In this document: in pieces, positions 35,344 to 45,320 of the stretch
Position numbering within the stretch: position 1 is the stretch's first letter
Layout: each line of letters starts with the position of its first letter
Assembly: GCA_015501055.1 (NCBI GenBank)
Contig: JADNYV010000090.1
Span: 1-64,000 of the forward strand
Direction of reading: 5' to 3'
Source: Mucidula mucida
Taxonomy: Eukaryota > Basidiomycota > Agaricomycetes > Agaricales > Physalacriaceae
Length of the DNA: 64,000 bases
Translations under genes and position numbers: made by a program
The notes under the pieces: model-generated
Databases searched by the model: none
Seen by the model: the letters and a program-made list of their open reading frames with translations, nothing else
What the model was told of the DNA's origin: nothing

Positions 35344-36221
35344 AGGATTCCTACTGCTGTTATGAGAAAGGGTGAATCAAATGTCGCCGCGCGTCAAAGA
35401 ACCACTTCTGTCATCTCCGTTAGCAGCAACGCTAATGTCCCCCCTATCATTCAAGTTTAGGTGCCCATGTCCGAAGAAGGTTGCTGCATCCAATGATACC
35501 TGGAATACGCGCAAATGATCTAATGACTGAGACGTGTTCTGGTCGCAAACATTCCGAGCCAATACTATGCGCTCGAGAAATACGTGGTCCAAGGTGAAGA
35601 GCAAAGACAGGGTGAGATGGCGAAGACAACAACAAGTTTCTGGTAGTTTCTCAGACAACTATTCTGTGATTATGTGGTGATCTGACCTACTAGGAGTGCG
35701 GCAAAACGGGTGTACGGAGAATAGAGCTCTGCTACGAGGTGGGCGGGTTTCGACTGACTGCTTCTCCCTTTGGTTCAATTTGCCTTTTGTGGCAAACAAG
35801 GGGATCTGAGAGCAGCCACCCAGCTTGATGTGACTGTACGTTCATTTTGGAAACTTCCAGCGCGTTTTTTGCCCTAGGGAATAACAGATAGATCGAGGAC
35901 ATCGTATTGCGGTTCTCAAAGCGAGATTCCGATTCAAATCTTTGGGCTAATAGACGTACGTCTCAAACTTGCCATACACCTGACGACAGGATCGTTCATT
36001 AACAAGGACATTATTGTTGGGCCAGAGTACGTCTCGGACAGCAGGCGGTTCACCCAGAGCGTCACAGATTTCTACACTGCCGAAGACCTAGAGGTTACGC
36101 CGTTTGGCTTACACTGGATAGTTTTTCGATTCGTAGCGTACTTCTGCATGGTACGAAGCCTCCATCGTTGAGGGTACTGTATCCTCAGGACGTTCATGGG
36201 GACATCAAAAATATGCATTCA
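35344..36221. other. Gene-poor stretch with possible exon scraps
   Basis: A plus-strand open piece near 35989-36160 (containing FINKDIIVGPEY and RRFTQSVTDFY) has splice-like borders, but it cannot be joined to anything. Confidence 0.35.
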
Positions 36222-36883
36222 TTATAAATTAAAAAAGTCCAATCGAAAAGAACCACCCCAACCGAGTCTCTTATCCGCGCACACCGGCAGCCTACACCGG
36301 AGAGGCAAACTGTATAGTACGGGGTCTTCCCATCGTGTCTGAGGTAACAACACCAATGAAAGCGAACTATGTCGGGGGGGGGTAAACGTTAGTGTGGTAT
36401 ACAGGTCCGAAGTGTCGACATACGTTCGTGAATCCGCCATCACCCATAAGAGTGAATGTCCCGCTCCTAAACGTGTATATCTCAAACCTACATCCATTGT
36501 CAGCGGACCCGTTGTAAGGCTTACCCAATAGTCCCCCCCAATCTGGATATCCAACTCCTGGACCCCAGTCGACCGCCCTCAACACCATCAAAAGCGACCA
36601 TATGTGCGGTATGGACAATCACGTAGTTGAAGTCCGCCAACAACGTCTTGCGTGAACCGGGCTCGTTTCTGTGATTAATCATCCATTAGTATCATAGGAA
36701 AGGATGGAGGGTTGAACTTGACTTGCATCCCCATCGGAGGCTACCCCGTCCATAATGCCTTTGATGACAGAGCTGCCGAGCTCTTGAGCAACATCGGCCG
36801 TGGCCCCCGCTGCTCTGCGATTAGGAACGGGGGACGCGAGGGAGGGCCAGCAGCCACAGCGTAATGGAATGAAACATCATCAT
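36222..36883 (-). pseudogene. Decayed small secreted-type protein gene
   Basis: Minus-strand pieces follow one another in changing frames: signal-peptide-like MFHSITLWLLA then SLASPVPN; ADVAQELGSSVIKGIMDGVA; FTQDVV; ADFNYVIVHTAH; MVAFDGVEGG; VDWGP; VQELDIQIGG; TIGFEIYTFRSGTFTLMGDG; GFTN; FAFIGVV. Together they have the order of a small fungal protein family of unknown role. The pieces I recall as typical of it are VIVH, DWG, GGTI-GFEIY and GDGG-N-AF. At least four frameshifts and several short introns separate them. One frameshift sits in a run of seven G (36532-36538 region). Either a pseudogene or sequence-quality errors. Confidence 0.45.
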
Positions 36884-37782
36884 CGTGAACAAAAAAGAAG
36901 AAAAGTGCAACGATCAAGTCGAGGGAGAAAGAAGGAAAGCTTGGTCAAGAGAATGGCTAGAAACGAGCCTTCGACGCGTCCTTATGTAGCTTACAACCCT
37001 CAGCCTGAACTTGGGCGGTGCCGCACTGCCCGAAGCGTAGGTATTCAAAATGAAATTCGCGCTTCATGAGACGTACGCAGTGGACGGGGATCGATTGGGA
37101 CAGTAGTGTCCTCTTCGAAGTAGCACACAGCACGGTACTTCATATTGTGCTGCGCTCCACCAGTCAGATCCTCATTGTCCGACATCGGTAGTAGACGATA
37201 CTTGTAAAGAGTTTGTTGAAAATCTCACTCCCTGCAGGAATCAGGGCTCTCAAACGCGTACTCATGACCTCCAACAATGTAGAACGGCCCGGGCGGAACA
37301 GTCAGTTTCACGCAAAAAGGTTCCCGCCTGAGCCCCCAACTCGGTCTGAGGGTGTAAGGAACTTTTGTCGAAGTGGACATTGGAAAGATCAAAATTCAAG
37401 ATCAAGGCGGAGGCGGTGTTGAACTCTTATCACGATTTAATGCTGGCTGTGTGAGGTAGTCAAGAAAACGTCGGCAAATGCGTATTTCAGGGTGGGGGGT
37501 GGTACATACTACACATGTTATCAATCATAGCATCGTTTCCCACTACACCAATGACCTCACGTACCTACTCCCTGCGATACTCCAGGGAAGAGATCCCCTG
37601 CTCGAGGGCGCCTGGAGATTGTGGATGTAGGCTCAGCTAACGTAGCGTGTGGGCACTAATTTTTACTAGGCGACACATGGAAACGAGGTCATGTTGTTCC
37701 GCTTCCGGTCCGCCAGTCAGGCGTCAGCGAATGGAGCTTCCATGGGGGTACAGCGCCCCCTAGAGCTAGCAAACTGTGACCC
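36884..37782. other. Unresolved minus-strand exon-like pieces
   Basis: Minus-strand open pieces occur near 37081-37185 (MSDNEDLTGGAQHN then KYRAVCYFEEDTTVPIDPRP) and near 37236-37425 (LILNFDLSNVHFD then, in another frame, VPPGPFYIVGGHEYAFES). They look like coding remnants but no consistent model exists. I recognise no family. Confidence 0.35.
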
Positions 37783-38118
37783 TCACCAAGTTTCACCTCT
37801 CTCTGGGGAGCCAGAAATATTAAGCTCTGCGGCCGGGTGGTTCATCCCTGCAACTTTGCTCAGGTATTCGTCTGGGAAGAGAGCGTCGTCTTCAACGCCG
37901 AGGTCTCTCCAAGTCTGGATTGATGCATTCGGTTTCGGCATTGTGGACCGCCTTCTCTCCGCGTCATCAGCAATGGTAGATGCCAGTGACCAGGCGAATA
38001 CGTTGTAATCGACGTCTCGTGATTCCATTGTCGACGAGGCCTGTAGAGCGAACTCGGATTCGCCGCTGGAGGACGCAGTGGATATGCCTTGGACATGCGG
38101 GACAAATACTACAGAAGT
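37783..38118 (-). CDS. Terminal exon of an unrecognised gene
   Basis: A 111-codon minus-strand open exon after an acceptor-like CATCAG, ending with a stop at 37783. It includes VVFVPHVQGISTASSS, NVFAWSLASTIADDAERRR and DLGVEDDALFPDEYLSK. No upstream exon is obvious, and the kinase gene ends 344 bp upstream on the same strand. Composition is protein-like; the family is not recognised. It could be a remnant. Confidence 0.35.
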   Translation of the reverse strand, partial: TSVVFVPHVQGISTASSSGESEFALQASSTMESRDVDYNVFAWSLASTIADDAERRRSTMPKPNASIQTWRDLGVEDDALFPDEYLSKVAGMNHPAAELNISGSPERGETW

Positions 38119-38461
38119 CTGATGAGCAGCTCAATAAACGTTTTATATGCTACCTACAATGATCAGACTGATACGCAAGCTGCGTGTCCGTGGAGCCACG
38201 CAATGAAGTGGTTGGTTATCGATTGTGTTGGGCGGAGTTAAGAGATGCCGACCCGGAGCTGTTGGAGGAGAACGTACGTGGGAAGAGGGTAAAGATTCTC
38301 CACCTCTACGCCGACCAACGTTGAAGACGGTTTATGGACGCGTCACTAACATGGTTTTGGCGGCTTGACCAAACTACGTGTACCTCTTCTCAGAAAGCCT
38401 ATTCCTGGACGACTCGTCGAAACGTCGACCATCAAATTCATAAAATACAAACACCCATCTA

Positions 38462-40556
38462 CTACGCAGTATTCACAGCACGCTAGGATGGTAAATCGTC
38501 CAAGAAGAAGTTCAATTCACGAAGGCGATACCTTGAAAGTACCATGATAGCGACTACGGGGGTGAAACACGCAGGCATCCGCATTGAGATTCTTCTTGAC
38601 TTCCAAACGAGGAGCGAAGGCTTCTGCCTTCGGGCTAAGACTGCTCTGTCTCTCGTCGAAATGGATTGAAGTAAATGGCGGAGCATCGGGAGAGAGTTTC
38701 TGCCCAATGACTGCGCTCGGTCGGCGGAAGACCGCAGCGTTCGGATTAAGACCTCCTGCGCGGGTAACATCTCCACGGGGTGCAAAGCCTCCGGCGCTAG
38801 GATTCAGAGGAACCTCTGGTATGGTGCTTATGGGCGGCACAAATACCTGAGCATCGGGATTCAGGCGCTTTGACTGGTTTCTACTCCCAGAAAAGGCGAA
38901 GACTCTAGCATTGGGATGAAGAGTGGTCTGATCTGTCTTCTCTTTGGAGGGTGGGGAATGCGGAGGCGTGGACACTGACTGCTCGGGGGATGAATCGACC
39001 ATGAGGGTCAGACTAAGATCGGAGTCCTCGGCGGAAGGAGGGGAATAAACGCTATCAGACTCTGAATCGTAGCCCAAATAGGTCGGTGTATACACGCAGG
39101 TAGCTGGATCTGGGTGCGCACATAAAGATGAAGAAGATTGCTCTTCCATGCGAAGAAGACGGTGTAGGATCCTGGTCGCAGTAGGACGATCCTTTGCATG
39201 CCATAACATACAATCTGTAACCAAACTCCACAGTGCGTCCAACGGAAAATTCTCAAGAGGCGGTCGTGGTGCTGGCTTCCCTTTATCTAAGAACAGGTTC
39301 GCGATGATGCAGCCATCGGATTTCAAATGTGAGAATGGCGGTCGTCCGGTATAAATCTAACAATTCTTGATTGAGAAACGTTTCACAACCGCTCAGCAAC
39401 CGTACCTCTAAGATGGTGCATCCAAATGAGTAGATGTCCCTTGCTAACAAATACTGCGGTTCGAATAACGAATCCTTCAACATCTCCGGAGGCATCCAGC
39501 GTACAGTGCCTTGGCGTCGCGTCGAACTGCCTGGTGACTGCGTTTCCGATGCGATCATGCTGATTCCAAAGTCAGCCAGGACGCAGCGCAGATCATCCGC
39601 TACGAGGATATTGGCCTAAGTAACGTGTAAGTGCGAATTATAACAGGAAGAGAGTAATTACTCCACGGATGTCGGCGTGTAACACTGGCGGGTCAAGTCC
39701 GTGTAGGTATTGGATTCCTTTCCCGATATCAAGAACCTACAGATGATGGGTCAACCAGCCGAAAGGGATCATAAAGAGACTGCACCGATTGAAAGCGATC
39801 ATGCTTAGGCTGTATTGAAAGGAAGTCCATGATATTACCATTTGACATCCATGGTGATACGAGATAGAAGCTTGGCTCTGGTGCAGTAATACAGACGCCG
39901 ATTAAAGGTAGGACATGCCGATGTCGTAGCTGCCTCCATAGAAGCGCTTCGTTATAGAACGACTTGATAATAAGTAAGTTACTTCACAGTTGATCTGAAC
40001 GCGTTGCCGACGCACCTTCAGAGTATCGTGCTTGTCCTGTACCCACATGAAGACGCGTAATATTTTCAGACAGACGTCCTTTCCAGTGCTGTCCCGCCTC
40101 CCTTTCCATATATCCTATAGACTCTAGTAAGCAGCCTGGTCCATTGTCTGTATGAAAGCTTACAGCGAATCCGCCCCCATTCACAGGCCTACTTGACGTT
40201 TGTCGAACGTCGCTACATAGAAACGATACCGGAAGAACGTTATGCGACTTTCCGAGGGCGCTCAGACATTTTATGCATGTAGATCGGTACGTTCCATCCG
40301 TCAAAGGTAAATCCAGTTCCTGGGTAGGATGATATTTATCAAGCACCCATAATCGGGGAAGGACTACCTCTTGTAAGATGTCCATAACCAGCTGGGCATT
40401 TTTAGTGCAGACAGATGCGATACTTCGCCATGGCGATTCAGCGAGCAACGCCAGCCGCACAAGAGATACCAAGGCATTTCCGTCGACGTCTTCGTGATCT
40501 ATGGAAAGACTAGACCAAGCGGTAGTCTCTTCTGTACTGCTCAGGAGTCTGCGCAT
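38462..40556 (-). CDS. TKL-type kinase with seven PAM2-like motifs
   Basis: Eight minus-strand exons, all phase 0: 40556-40368, 40319-40164, 40114-40016, 39962-39786, 39736-39662, 39615-39406, 39356-38532, 38482-38462; 583 residues. N-terminal region (1-110) like that of the 21.4 kb kinase. Kinase domain: GGGFADIWKG (about 111-120), VCLK Lys (132), HAD (227-229) instead of HRD, DFG (247-249), then MPPEM and ARDIYSFGCT. The tail after about 375 is low-complexity and ends in a regular array: LHPNARVFAF (448), LNPDAQVFVP (467), LNPSAGGFAP (486), LNPNAAVFRR (505), LSPDAPPFTS (523), LSPKAEAFAP (542), LNADACVFHP (559). These fit the PAM2 consensus LNxxAxxFxP that binds the MLLE domain of poly(A)-binding protein. 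Five exon lengths equal or nearly equal those of the 21.4 kb kinase. Inferred role: a kinase recruited to mRNPs. Confidence 0.85.
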
Positions 40557-41505
40557 GTAGGAGGGTCGGAAGAGAGCTATGGACCGCGAGGCAACCTTGT
40601 TAAAGTTGGAATCGCCATGGTCTTACGTGAGGAGCTTGATATAGCCATAAAGCATCCGTGGAAGCCACGGATACCTCGTCAAATCGATGCGACAACGCAT
40701 CTGCAACGCATTCACCTCTTTTTTAGTGATCGTTCAAGACAGGTACAGATCGGCAGTTGCCGTAGACTTTGTTTCTGTTTGTACTCGACCGTGACCGCGT
40801 CTTGACGCTTCATCTAACCTGCTGTCATGGGCTTCGTTCCGTCATATCTCCAATGCGGCATTACTACACAATCTCGTCTGTCCTCCCTCTACTGATTTCT
40901 ACTTTGTCCTGGGCGCTTGGACTGTATTGCATTTGTTCCCGTCGTTTTATTCACACCCTCCACTCGATGCTGACTGGCTAGAATCGCCATCATTAACGTG
41001 AACGATTCCGTACTCGGACTGAACCTTGCTTGTTACATGTGCTTCTTCGCGCCCATCATACTCCACTCAGGGTCCGTATCCGCGCTCGCCGCTACGTTCT
41101 TTACAAACCCTTGGCGACCTCTACATGGTTCACTGGCCGTGTGGGGCATTTCTCGCCTAACTGGACAGGCGAGTAGACAGATAAGGTTATTATATCCGTT
41201 CCGGCCAACAGAACTCCTACGCGTCGGGTACCGTCCGGCGTTTGTGGGTTCTTGCTTACTCGCTAGCCCTGATGGACAGGATGATCCCCACTGTGGCTTA
41301 CGGATATACGTTCTCTGAATTCAGGCTCAGTCTAGGTGCTATTCTCAGCAGAGACTAACGGACACAATAGAAGCACACGCTGCCCGACTACTTCGCAAAG
41401 GGGCAGACTGGTCATGCCTTAAAAGCCAGGTCGCATTTGGTATGTTCAGCAGCATCTCTCACTGCTTCTCTAGTTTTTTTCCTCGTTGAACCACCACTCA
41501 CCGAA
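40557..41505. other. Intergenic, no gene seen
   Basis: Spacer between two divergent genes, including both promoters; short frames only. Confidence 0.5.
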
Positions 41506-42426
41506 ATGCAGTTGTTCAGGACTCTCTGTATCGTTGCTCTTACGGTCGTTGGTACGCGTTGTTTGAGTTAACTGCAACTGAGCTGCCTCATTGACGACTT
41601 TCTACATAGGTGCCTCCGCTTTTGAATACGAGCGCCTCAACAAGAACGACTCGGTTCTCCTCGTCGTCGACCATCAGATGGGGTTGTTCCAGCTGGTTCG
41701 CGACTACCCCCCAGAGGAATACAAGAACAACATCATGGCGCATGCAAGCCTCGGCAAGGTTTTCAATCTCCCCACTATTCTTACTACTAGTGCGGAGACT
41801 GGTCAGTTTCTTGCTTCCCACCGAAAGACCTTGTGTGATTGATATATTGGCAGGTCCAAACGGTCTTCTTCCCCGAGAAATCATTGAGATGCACCCAGAC
41901 GCGCCGTTCATCAAGCGTCAGGGAGAGGTGAACGCCTGGGACAATGCCGATTTCCGTGCTGCTGTTCGCGTAACCGGAAAGAAGCAAGTCATCCTTGCTG
42001 GTATCGTCACCGATGTACGTCTGTCATAATCTCCTTATCACTGTGTTTGCCCTTACCCCACTAGGTATGCACGGCCTTCCTCGCCCTCTCCTTAGTAGAA
42101 GAAGGCTACTCCGTCTTTGCTAATGCAGAGGCCTCCGGTACTCTGAACGCCAAGATTGCCGCCGACGCTAATGAACGCATGCGCGGCGCTGGTGTCCAGG
42201 TCATGTCCATGTTCGCCATAGCGTGCGACTTGATGAGGGACTGGAGGAGCACCCCTGGAGCACTGGAGTTACTCCCTTTCTATGACCAGTACGTCCTCGT
42301 TCCTGTTCAGTACGATGGGCACACCTCACCGTATGTCCTAGGTACATGACCCCGTATGGTTACCTGACGCGTTCGCATGCCGCTGCCATTGGCAACGGTA
42401 CGATCCAGCCGGGTGAAAGTGTGTAG
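41506..42426 (+). CDS. Secreted isochorismatase-like hydrolase
   Basis: Five exons (41506-41551, 41610-41801, 41854-42014, 42065-42288, 42342-42426) sum to 708 nt, 235 residues. Residues 1-19 (MQLFRTLCIVALTVVGASA) form a clear signal peptide with cleavage after ASA. The mature part is an isochorismatase-like hydrolase of the YcaC-like type. Expected catalytic triad: Asp36 (LLVVDHQ), Lys100 (FIKRQ), Cys135 (GIVTDVCTAFLAL). Later family signatures are GYSVFANAEASG and RMRGAGVQVMS. Members hydrolyse C-N or vinyl-ether bonds; the substrate cannot be read from sequence. Most family members are cytosolic, so the secretion signal is notable. An intron splits signal peptide from enzyme. Confidence 0.9.
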
Positions 42427-43426
42427 TAGAGCGGCTTGTCGCATTTGTATCCTGAAAATGTTCGAGTACTCTAGCCTATATGACCATTCTTAATCTGAGA
42501 TTCTATGACTGCGTTAATACACTATGTACCGCTGGGCTGCACACGTGGCAGATTTCTAGACCGCTCATTCATCTTTGACGCGCACCATCAACAACTCGCA
42601 GGAAGTCGGCCCTCAGATCTCGAACATCTCACGGAAGCTCGATAATCTTTCCTGTTTTCTGTCAGCCATCTGCCCATTTTAAAGTTCTTTGCCACTATTC
42701 AGACCTGTGACTTCCGAATTCGACTAGCGCGATATGCAAACCACACGTGTACACCACCCACTGATTGAACCTTCATCGAAATGGGGTGACGCGACCTCTA
42801 ATGTGCTAATCCATCTCCATAATGTCTCAAGGAACTTGGAGAACGCGTGAATCCCCCCAAGGGAAGCCTACATTGGAAGGACAATGGAAGCCTCAGGAAG
42901 GATAACGACATCGACCCTCAATGGGCGGAGTTTGTGGAAGTTTTTTGGTGCGCTGGCGGCTGCTGGGCGTAATTTCATCATCGATCCGATTCTTCGAATT
43001 CATAGAGGCCAGGGCGTACGAAGGTATGCGAAGACGGGTGGGTCCTGCGCGACCAGATAGATGGTACGTCCTCTTTGAAGTCGATTCCAGGAGTGTACTG
43101 CTTTGCTCGTCGTGGTGCTCAAGATTGAAATCGAGAGGATCGGCCACGCGTTTGTATTTCAAGTCGATTACCAGCTGCGATTAAAACTCCGTTCACGATC
43201 TCCATCATGCGCGTTGCATTCAATCTTGATTTCTTTTCCTGATCGTGTACTGTCTTTACAAGGCGCTATACGACTCTCTTGATGGGCCAACTTGAGGGGG
43301 GAAAACATCTCAATCGCGACGTCAGGCAAGTCGGGGTTGCGTTAAGCTTTTAAAGTTAGCGGGCCTTTTTTATGCCCTGATTTCCAATATCATGTCTCAC
43401 TTGACAAAGCGGACCTTCCTGTCCCC
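42427..43426. other. Intergenic, no gene seen
   Basis: Short frames on both strands at 42893-43184 without a domain or splice support. Confidence 0.45.
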
Positions 43427-43727
43427 ATGCAGTATTCCTCTGGCTCCGAATTTCGTATTGACAGAGGGGAGTTTATCTATGGCGGCACGAAGGTGAGACA
43501 ATTGGGCTCTTACTTCGCAGCCATGCCAATGGGCTTTTTGTTACTCTCATGTACGTGCTCACCCTCGTTCATTTCCTCGCGCCTCATCCCCTCTCTTTCC
43601 AAGAATACAATCGTATTTCAACAATACCGCCACGCACGTCAGCCTTGTATCCACGTTATAGGTGTGTGCCAAGATCTGCGACGAGCGGACTGTTTTTCTG
43701 ACGGGCGTCGTCCAGGCAGAGGAGCTA

Positions 43728-44951
43728 ATGTCGCTCCCGACGTGCATCGAAGATCTACCCCCAGAAGTCATTTCGCAGGTGTTCGTGCACCTGCTGAATG
43801 GCTCTGAACATCTCCCCTTCATCCAGACATTCGTGCATGCCCCATGGCTCCTCATGCACGTCTGCAGCCGGTGGCGCTACATCGCCGGCTCGCTCCCTTT
43901 CCTGTGGAATTCCTTCACCGTCAACCTGGGCACCACTGCCCTCTCCCGCGGGGAGGTCTTGGATGCCTACATCGGGTACTCCGGGACCACCAAACCGCTC
44001 ACAATTCAGTTCGTGATGAACCGCGTCTCGCCCGTGGGCGACTGCCTCCTGCGCCGCCTCATGCGAGAGAGTCGCCGCTGGAAAAACATCACCGTCGTCG
44101 GCAAGTCCCGCTTTTTGCCTCACTTCCAGCTTGTCCGCGGCAATCTGCCAAACTTGGAGCTCCTCCGCCTGAACGTTGGCGGGAAGCCGCCCAGCATGCG
44201 GTGCGATGCTTTTGAGATTGCCCCCGTGTTATCGGAGGTCTATCTGCAGGATCTCGCGCACCATATTGTCCTACCGTGGGCGCAGCTGAAGAGGTTTTTC
44301 GCAGAGGAAGACGAGGTGGAGCAGCACGTTTCGGCGCTGAACCGCCTTGAGGACGTGCAGACGTGCACCCTCCGTGTGCGCCCCTGTGCAGTCCCCTCCC
44401 CTCCCCCCGACGATTCGTTCCCGCGAATCATCCTCCCCCATCTCACCTCAATGACCGTTAATGATCCCAATGTTCTCCATTTTCTTAATCTTCCTTCACT
44501 CGTGGACATTACTATCTCTCAATCGTCTTTCGACTCTGAGAGTCGTATCCTTTCTCCACTCAAGCAACTTCTTCGTCGCTCAGAGTGTCATCTTGAGCGG
44601 CTCTCCGTCCGGTCGTCGTCCCAGGAGGAGTGGGAATCTTTGGCGACCATATCGCAGCTCTCTGGGCTGCGCGAGCTTGATATAACGTCTCGCGCCTTTC
44701 CGTCGATGTTCCTCGAGGTGCTCTCCTCGGACAAGGGTGTCCTGTCCCCGCTGGAGTCCATCAAAATCCGCGCTGTCTATCTGCATGAGCTCAATCCGCG
44801 TCATGCGCGAGAGTTTGTCGACAAGCGGATGGAGGGCGCGTTGCGCATGATGGAAATCGTGCTTGGATATGACGCTGTCTTGGAAGGTGAGTGGCCATGG
44901 TGGAGGCAAGAGAACACCTTGCGGTGGCGACGCGATGCGACTTCGTACTAG
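43728..44951 (+). CDS. F-box-like protein
   Basis: A single long open exon, 407 residues from the ATG at 43728. It begins MSLPTCIEDLPPEVISQVF then VHLL, an F-box-like motif, followed by LLMHVCSRWRYIAGSLPFLW. This continuation is typical of the very large F-box families of agaricomycetes. The rest is a leucine-rich repeat-like region without clear periodicity. F-box proteins select substrates for SCF ubiquitin ligases. The open frame extends upstream to an acceptor-like TTATAG before 43662. A possible first exon (43427-43492, starting MQYSSGSEF) would be joined by a 169 bp intron, so the true start may be earlier. Confidence 0.75.
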   Translation: MSLPTCIEDLPPEVISQVFVHLLNGSEHLPFIQTFVHAPWLLMHVCSRWRYIAGSLPFLWNSFTVNLGTTALSRGEVLDAYIGYSGTTKPLTIQFVMNRVSPVGDCLLRRLMRESRRWKNITVVGKSRFLPHFQLVRGNLPNLELLRLNVGGKPPSMRCDAFEIAPVLSEVYLQDLAHHIVLPWAQLKRFFAEEDEVEQHVSALNRLEDVQTCTLRVRPCAVPSPPPDDSFPRIILPHLTSMTVNDPNVLHFLNLPSLVDITISQSSFDSESRILSPLKQLLRRSECHLERLSVRSSSQEEWESLATISQLSGLRELDITSRAFPSMFLEVLSSDKGVLSPLESIKIRAVYLHELNPRHAREFVDKRMEGALRMMEIVLGYDAVLEGEWPWWRQENTLRWRRDATSY

Positions 44952-45320
44952 GTCTTTTGTCTTCTTGAATGAATTGCGTCTTCACGTACCATTTGTATGC
45001 ATACCTTTTGGTATCGATATTCTGTTCGACGTTTAAATTATGTGCATCTTCGTCGCTCTAGACGTAGACTGTCGCTCATCGATGAATTGAGCCCGGCTTT
45101 AGTCTAGCAACATCTACAGGAGGAACGTCATGGCTCGACCAAGCTGGCTCATCTTTAGAATCATTCCGGACGTGGTGTTTTGAGGGATTGTCTATCAGCT
45201 TTTCACCCAACACTCACCTTGAAGAGTTACTGTGTGCGTTGTGAATGGCACGCTGTCGGGAGGTTTAATCTCCGCTCGAAATTTACGCTCCTGCCCTCTA
45301 CTTACAAAAAATGCTTTTGC
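44952..45320. other. 3' flank of the F-box gene, no gene seen
   Basis: No coding signal. Confidence 0.5.

Noticed and set aside
42893..43184. Overlapping open frames on both strands
   Set aside because: No splice support, no domain, and both strands equally open.
43662..43727. Upstream extension of the F-box protein
   Set aside because: Begins with GTG after an acceptor-like site; kept only as a possible second-exon start, not as the called start.
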